Source: Rhodobium gokarnense (GTDB lineage: Bacteria; Pseudomonadota; Alphaproteobacteria; Rhizobiales; Rhodobiaceae). From it: 64,000 nucleotides of DNA. How positions within the stretch are numbered: position 1 is the first letter of the stretch; every line of letters begins with the position of its first letter. Of this stretch, positions 61,601-64,000 are shown one piece after another. Where the stretch lies: contig NZ_JAOQNS010000007.1 of the NCBI RefSeq assembly GCF_025961475.1, forward strand, positions 1 through 64,000, read 5' to 3'. A model generated the notes under the pieces. The model was not told the origin of the DNA, searched no databases, and was given only the letters and a program-made list of their open reading frames with translations. The translations under genes and the position numbers were made by a program.

Positions 61601-62129
61601 GCGCGCGATGTCGGAGACCGGCCGGGTCGACCGGGCGATCGACCTGATCCGCAACATGGATGGGGCCGATGTCGGGCGGCTGCGCGCCGATATCTACTGG
61701 AATGCGGAGCGCTGGCAGGATGCGGGCGAGTCGCTGGAACGGCTGCATGGCAGCCGCTGGTCCGACCCGCTGCCGCTGACCGACGAGGAGCGGGTCGACA
61801 TCCTGAAGGCGGCGATCGCCTATTCGCGGGCCGACGACCAGATCGGCCTCGACCGGCTGAATTCCAAATATGTGAAGAAGATGTCGGACAGCTCGCACGC
61901 CCAGGCCTTCGCCATCGTCACCAAGCCGATCAATGCCCGCGGCGTCGACTTCCTCGACGTCGCCCGCCGCGTTGCCGCCACCGATTCCGCGGACGCCTTC
62001 CTGAAGGAATACCGCGAGCAGTATATGGAAGAGGCGATCGTCGGCGAGGATGGCCTGCCGCCGCCTGAGGCGCCGGCACCGGGTGCCGAAAACGCGCCTG
62101 CGGCCCCCGCCGAGACCGAAGCGGGTTAG
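58605..62129 (+). CDS. Giant secreted TPR protein of the flagellar operon
   Basis: A 1174-residue protein with a signal peptide (LRLFAALFLAVLAHSVALAQ). The N-terminal half (about 50-560) is beta-rich with AMIN-like segments (YGRVIVSFPDRQLLPKLRTR, TRFVFRWNVPF). The C-terminal half (about 600-1130) has TPR-like helix pairs. It is conserved next to motE in related genomes and has no settled name. Because MotE is a chaperone for a periplasmic motor protein, this may be its client in place of the shorter MotC; that is inference. It starts at ATG 58605, 89 bp after motE. Confidence 0.7.
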   Translation: MFWRSALRRQERDNPAARRAVAVPGGPVVLRLFAALFLAVLAHSVALAQVFEEDARVDIIRADTYGRVIVSFPDRQLLPKLRTRITNGVFVVLFADPANVDVNRVPVDLSDYVTVARTDPDGKGLRFALNQGVKVNTIEAGEKLFIDFLPRNWQGMPPNLPPEVIAELARRAERAARELKAAEELRKDQAKGAEITVEVGENPTFTRFVFRWNVPFTNSFEHEEDTVTLTFDHGAEPDLSEIRAVPPAELKDIRATIEDGKLQISMMLAPKVDVRAFRDEDAYVVDLTPLAAVVEDPDVARLKKAASSDLVQERQTDLPITSVTGRDVDDGKVVVNDDQPSRGNPEATGGQDLGKAAFVRAEANRIGDTIRLSFPFDRPVGAAVFSRNKSLWMVFDTAVPVDSRPIRAVLDKMAEAIDIRRAGSMTVIRIDLVDQKLTTIGADGSTWVVTIGEMLLEPSKPLTITRAIQTNGNSVLKVDLENYAEIHQIDDPVVGDRIHVVTAYGPPRGLLKPQRFAELETLPSAQGIAAVGYSDDFSVFGETPNRIVMGRTSKGLSLSKAARIREFDLGLAAPETGGRRVGFIDLTDQATTTPEFHDHLEQLREDLIEADPKERSQLRRRLARFYINQAMPFEALAMLRAMEAEDLELQTDSAHHIMQAAAETLAGRTDEALEILDRKEFETNPDAALWRTIAAGQKRDWAAARAAAPIARAAIGDYPLNLQTRYNLAVAESAIEYKDYGGAEAALAEIASGPVGRDLMAEYDLLRGRIADAEGRSEEALARFDRAAELKSGRPSIEAEYMALRLRHRDGLMPPEKILERLDQLATLWRGDETELKVLRFLSQLRVAEGDYRKAFEAMKSAVHAAPNADTARLIHEEMTSVFASLFLEDKADEMKPIDALSLYYDFREMTPIGRQGDEMVRRLAARLVDIDLLDQAASLLQHQVDHRLKGAARAQIAADLASVYLKADKPERALAVLSKTRQTHLPVRLDRQRKLVEARAMSETGRVDRAIDLIRNMDGADVGRLRADIYWNAERWQDAGESLERLHGSRWSDPLPLTDEERVDILKAAIAYSRADDQIGLDRLNSKYVKKMSDSSHAQAFAIVTKPINARGVDFLDVARRVAATDSADAFLKEYREQYMEEAIVGEDGLPPPEAPAPGAENAPAAPAETEAG

Positions 62130-62297
62130 TTTTCCAGATTTCCTTGCGTTCAGACGTCACGTAGGCTTTTCGGCGCATGGGCGCCGGCGCGCGTTCGCGC
62201 TTGCCAAACCCCTCCGCGCCGCGCGAATGGGTTTGGTAGGGAGGTCCGGTAGCGTCGCCGCACGTTTCGCCGGCTCTTGGGTCTTGGTCGCCCGGCG

Positions 62298-63059
62298 CTA
62301 TGTGACGCCGAAGGACCGCACCAGGCTGCCCGTGACCAGATTCCAGCCGTCGACGAGCACGAAGAAGATCAGCTTGAACGGCAGCGAAATGACGATCGGC
62401 GGCAGCATCATCATGCCCATCGACATCAGCACCGAGGCGATGACGAGGTCGATGATCAGGAACGGCAGGTAGAGCAGGAAGCCGATCTCGAAGGCGCGGC
62501 GCAATTCCGAAATCATGAAGGCCGGCACCAGGACGCGCAGGCTGACGTCCTCGGGCGTTGCCGGCACCGGCTCGCCGGACAGCTCGATGAACAGGCCGAG
62601 GTCCTTTTCCCGCACATGCTGGCGCATGAAGGCGTGGAACGGCACGGAGGCGCGCTCGAAGGCCTGGTCGATCTCGATGGTGCCGTCGACCAGCGGCGCG
62701 ATGCCGTCGTCATAGGCCTGCTGCAGCACCGGCATCATGACGAAGGCGGTGAGGAACAGCGCCAGGCTGATGACGACGGAGTTCGGCGGTGCCGTCTGCA
62801 GGCCGATGGCGGAGCGCAACAGCGACAGCACGACGACGATGCGGGTGAAGGACGTCACCATGACGAGGATCGACGGGGCCAGCGACAGCACCGTGATCAG
62901 GGCGATGAGCTGGACCGCGCGTCCGGTGACGCCGGTGCCGTCGCCGAAATTGATGGAGACGTTCTGGGCCCACGCCGCGTCGGCCATCATCGCGCCGCAG
63001 AAGACGCACGCCGCCAGACCTATGTGCCAAGCCGTCCTGAGGGCCGGCGTTCGGATCAT
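62298..63059 (-). CDS. fliP: Flagellar type III export protein FliP
   Basis: A 253-residue membrane protein of the export gate. A cleavable signal peptide (about 1-31) is followed by the family core RAVQLIALITVLSLAPSILV, MVTSFTRIVVVLSLLRSAIG, and FLLYLPFLIIDLVIASVLMS with GMMMLPPIVISLPFKL. It overlaps fliO by 4 bp. It is convergent with the TPR gene, with 168 bp between. Confidence 0.96.
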   Translation of the reverse strand: MIRTPALRTAWHIGLAACVFCGAMMADAAWAQNVSINFGDGTGVTGRAVQLIALITVLSLAPSILVMVTSFTRIVVVLSLLRSAIGLQTAPPNSVVISLALFLTAFVMMPVLQQAYDDGIAPLVDGTIEIDQAFERASVPFHAFMRQHVREKDLGLFIELSGEPVPATPEDVSLRVLVPAFMISELRRAFEIGFLLYLPFLIIDLVIASVLMSMGMMMLPPIVISLPFKLIFFVLVDGWNLVTGSLVRSFGVT

Positions 63060-64000
63060 TTATCGGAACTTCCGCTCAGCTCGCTGAGGAGTTTGGCCAT
63101 CTCTTCTTCGATGCTGTCGTTCTCGCGCGACCGCTTGTCGTCCTTCCTGGCGTCTTCGCTGTCGATTTCGACCGTCGGCGCATCGTCGGGGCCGTCTTTC
63201 GCTTCCGGCTTGAAGTCGAACGCGACCTCCTTGTCCGGGCTCGTTCCGGTGTCCGCATCGTCGCCAGGGCGGACGGGGACCTCGACGGGGGCTACGTCGA
63301 TCGGCTTGCCTTTCACGGTCTCGCCCGCTTCTTCGCCCGGGCCGCTCTCGGCAGCGGGCGCATCGGTGCTTTCAGCGGCCGGGCCGTCCGCCGGCTTGAC
63401 CTCGTCGCCGGCAGCGCCGGAGACCGGCGTCTCATCCGTTGCTTCGGTTTCGGCGGCACCGACCTTTGCCGGCTCGGAGGCGGCGTCCGCCGGTGCTTCG
63501 TCCGGCCGCTCGTCGGCTTTTGCCTCCTCGTCGCCAGAGGTCTCGGCCGCGGCCGGTTCGGCGGAGGAGGGGGCCGGCGCGATGGCGTCCGGGGAAGCGG
63601 GTTCGATCCGGTCAGCCGCCTCCGGCACCGGCGCGTCGGCCTTTGCCTCGGGGGCTGGGGCCATGTCCGCTTCGGTCGCGGCGGTCTCCGGGGCGGGGGC
63701 CTCGGGTTCGTCGGCGGGCTTGCCGCCGCCCTTGCGCCCGGCAAGGCCGGCGGCCGCTGCGATCGCGGCGGAGATCGATCCGGCCGTCGAGGACGTTGCC
63801 TCGCGGCCGCGGGCAAAGATGTTTTCGCTGAGGCGCGAGGCGGGGCCGCGGCTCGGCCGCGTCAGGGGCGATGCGGGCTCAGACCGCTCTGCGCCCGAGG
63901 AGGCCGCCGCAGCAGGCCGCTCCGTGCCGGCAGGATTTCCCGCAATTTGGGGGGGCTTGCGCATGTCGCCGCGCTCGCGTGCGGCCGGCGATGGCGCGCG
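63056..64000 (-). CDS. fliO: FliO-like protein, C-terminal part (start outside window)
   Basis: The frame is open to the window edge, so the membrane helix and FliO domain are missing. What is seen is a 300-residue disordered, Ala/Pro/Glu-rich tail ending SIEEEMAKLLSELSGSSDK, an ending typical of alphaproteobacterial FliO. It directly precedes fliP with a 4-bp overlap, the usual order. FliO helps assemble the FliP export gate. The tail is much longer than in enterics. Confidence 0.75.
   Translation of the reverse strand, partial: RAPSPAARERGDMRKPPQIAGNPAGTERPAAAASSGAERSEPASPLTRPSRGPASRLSENIFARGREATSSTAGSISAAIAAAAGLAGRKGGGKPADEPEAPAPETAATEADMAPAPEAKADAPVPEAADRIEPASPDAIAPAPSSAEPAAAETSGDEEAKADERPDEAPADAASEPAKVGAAETEATDETPVSGAAGDEVKPADGPAAESTDAPAAESGPGEEAGETVKGKPIDVAPVEVPVRPGDDADTGTSPDKEVAFDFKPEAKDGPDDAPTVEIDSEDARKDDKRSRENDSIEEEMAKLLSELSGSSDK

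Overview
The window is GC-rich chromosomal DNA of an alphaproteobacterium, most likely of the order Hyphomicrobiales (Rhizobiales). Support for this comes from a very large growth-pole-ring-type protein (known from Agrobacterium and Sinorhizobium), the FlaF/FlbT flagellin regulators, FliX, MotE, a DksA with a degenerate zinc finger, a MetA with the acetyl-CoA-type residue, and several CtrA-like TTAA-N7-TTAA boxes. No tRNA, rRNA or CRISPR array was seen. The genus cannot be fixed from the sequence alone.

Layout. 1-630: 3' end of an IS481-type transposase with its terminal repeats. 0.8-6.6 kb: a 1908-residue membrane coiled-coil protein (GPR/RgsE type), with a perfect CtrA-like box in its upstream region. 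6.8-31.1 kb: mostly housekeeping genes. These include an Hpt phosphotransfer protein, a 2Fe-2S ferredoxin, a MarR repressor with paired operators and a divergent membrane protein, a TrxR-like ferredoxin-NADP reductase, a divergent MFS/AraC pair, surface-modification enzymes (acyltransferase, CelD-like GNAT, sulfotransferase, GT61), YcjX/YcjF, SixA, an amine-oxidase-like flavoprotein, MetAA, and a CoxE/MoxR pair split over 12 kb.

31.2-64 kb: a flagellar region. flgE-flgK-flgL run on the plus strand. On the minus strand are flaF/flbT, which overlap by 113 nt, and three flagellin genes. The second and third flagellins form a tandem duplication of about 2.4 kb carrying remnants of an IS5/IS427-type transposase. 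Next come a TPR-sulfotransferase, flaG, flgI-flgJ(N)-flgN-like, fliX, dksA, a di-haem peroxidase, flgF-flgG-flgA-flgH, fliL-fliM-DUF6468-motE-TPR giant, and fliO-fliP, which runs off the right edge.

How it fits together. Three flagellar control regions (flgE, flgI|fliX, flgF|fliL) share one 15-bp palindrome, CGGCAA-N3-TTGCCG. In all three, sigma-54-like -24/-12 elements lie about 90-105 bp downstream of it. With FliX encoded here, this suggests a Caulobacter-like FlbD/sigma-54 class of late flagellar genes. The flagellins lack that signature. They share instead a leader hairpin and an upstream box, candidate sites for post-transcriptional (FlbT/FlaF) and transcriptional control.

The most interesting hypothesis is that the TPR-sulfotransferase beside the flagellin array is a flagellin-modifying enzyme. 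Its architecture parallels the TPR-glycosyltransferase FlmG of Caulobacter.
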